A stretch of 64,000 bases of DNA, from positions 128,968 to 192,967 of the forward strand of contig LDXO01000001.1 of NCBI GenBank assembly GCA_001443455.1, read 5' to 3'. The notes under the pieces are model-generated. The model searched no databases. It saw only the letters and a list, made by a program, of their open reading frames with translations, and was not told where the DNA came from. Source of the DNA: Deltaproteobacteria bacterium CSP1-8. GTDB lineage: Bacteria > Desulfobacterota > Deferrimicrobia > Deferrimicrobiales > Deferrimicrobiaceae. Shown here piece by piece: positions 63,678-64,000 of the stretch; within the stretch, counting starts at the first letter, position 1, and each line of letters starts with the position of its first letter. A program made the translations under genes and the position numbers.

Positions 63678-64000
63678 ATGACCGGCACGGTCGTGGCCGT
63701 ATGCATCAGCGGAAAGAAGGGGGAGCGGAAGATTCCTTCGGAGTCGGCACGGCTTCGGGAGAACCATGGCATCGTCGGCGACGCCCACGCGGGGGAGGGT
63801 GACCGCCAGGTGAGCCTCCTGGCCGAGGAAAGCATCCGGAAGATGCGGGCGCTGGGGCTCGATGTGGGGGCCGGAGACTTCGCCGAAAACATCACCACGC
63901 GGGGGGTGGAACTTGCGGCCCTGCCGATCGGGACGAGGTTGGCGGTGGGGGAGGCGGTCCTCCGGGTGACGAAGATCGGGAAGGAGTGCCACGATCGCTG
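63678..64000 (+). CDS. MOSC-domain protein (cut by window end)
   Basis: The first 107 residues of a MOSC-family protein: GTVVAVCISGKKGERKI, a GIVGDAHAGEGDRQVSLL core, GDFAENITTRGVELAALPIG, and the conserved Cys in KIGKECHD at the window edge. In deltaproteobacteria such proteins are often MOSC-MogA fusions in Mo-cofactor operons; whether a MogA part follows cannot be seen. GGGAGG lies 7 nt before ATG 63678. No stop codon is reached inside the window. Confidence 0.9.
   Translation, partial: MTGTVVAVCISGKKGERKIPSESARLRENHGIVGDAHAGEGDRQVSLLAEESIRKMRALGLDVGAGDFAENITTRGVELAALPIGTRLAVGEAVLRVTKIGKECHDR

Noticed and set aside
1-64000. CRISPR array
   Set aside because: No set of short identical repeats at regular spacing was seen; the repeats present are long, dispersed and irregularly spaced.

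Overview
The window reads as chromosome from a GC-rich, anaerobic or facultative deltaproteobacterial-type (Desulfobacterota/Desulfuromonadota-like) bacterium. The basis is multiheme c-type cytochromes, a sigma-54 activator, a high-affinity branched-chain-type ABC transporter with class III CoA-transferases, a large molybdopterin oxidoreductase with Mo-cofactor genes, and complete Mla genes. The genus cannot be fixed from sequence alone. No rRNA, intact tRNA or CRISPR array was seen.

Region 1 (0.3-12.1 kb) is a catabolic locus. An iron-sulfur protein and a PAS-PAS-AAA-Fis sigma-54 activator precede two adjacent 18-bp inverted repeats and a -24/-12-like box. These lead into a MaoC/PhaJ-type hydratase, a LivK-LivHM(fused)-LivG-LivF transporter, a 3-hydroxyisobutyrate-dehydrogenase-like enzyme and two CaiB-type CoA-transferases. 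The second transferase has Asn where the first has the nucleophilic Asp. The likely job is uptake, CoA activation and oxidation of an unidentified organic acid. Region 2 (12.3-26.0 kb) is housekeeping and envelope: a KefB-type antiporter, a ferritin-like protein, an orphan gene overlapping a penicillin-acylase-family lipoprotein, a GYD protein, an ECF sigma factor and a giant periplasmic repeat protein.

Region 3 (26.0-46.9 kb) is a plastic accessory zone. Single small genes (SYLF, multiheme cytochrome, DinB, two cupins, ABM-like, dodecin, flavin reductase, CsbD, a Cys-rich peptide, two small membrane paralogues) alternate with nine of the ten copies of a dispersed repeat of about 208 bp. That repeat has terminal inverted repeats starting TGACCTG and internal hairpins. 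Remnants of IS3, IS91, IS630, a group II intron, a histidine kinase, a SOUL protein and a NarL-type regulator lie among them. Within the zone, 33.9-39.0 kb is a lower-GC Mla phospholipid-transport operon that looks acquired. A conserved upstream element of about 100 bp is shared by the ECF sigma gene and the two small-membrane-protein genes, suggesting a stress regulon.

Region 4 (46.9-64 kb) returns to GC-rich core-like DNA: a FecR/W-rich secreted protein, an octaheme nitrite reductase, a papain-like protease, and a dynamin-like GTPase directly behind a textbook fluoride riboswitch with terminator. A molybdenum block follows: mobA, a MOT1-type molybdate transporter and moeA run leftward; a triheme cytochrome, an NrfC-type ferredoxin, a Tat-exported molybdopterin oxidoreductase, mobB, moaA and a MOSC gene (cut by the window end) run rightward. 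It thus holds uptake, cofactor synthesis and a consuming enzyme. The fluoride-controlled dynamin, the structured repeat family and the shared sigma-factor element are the most promising undescribed items.
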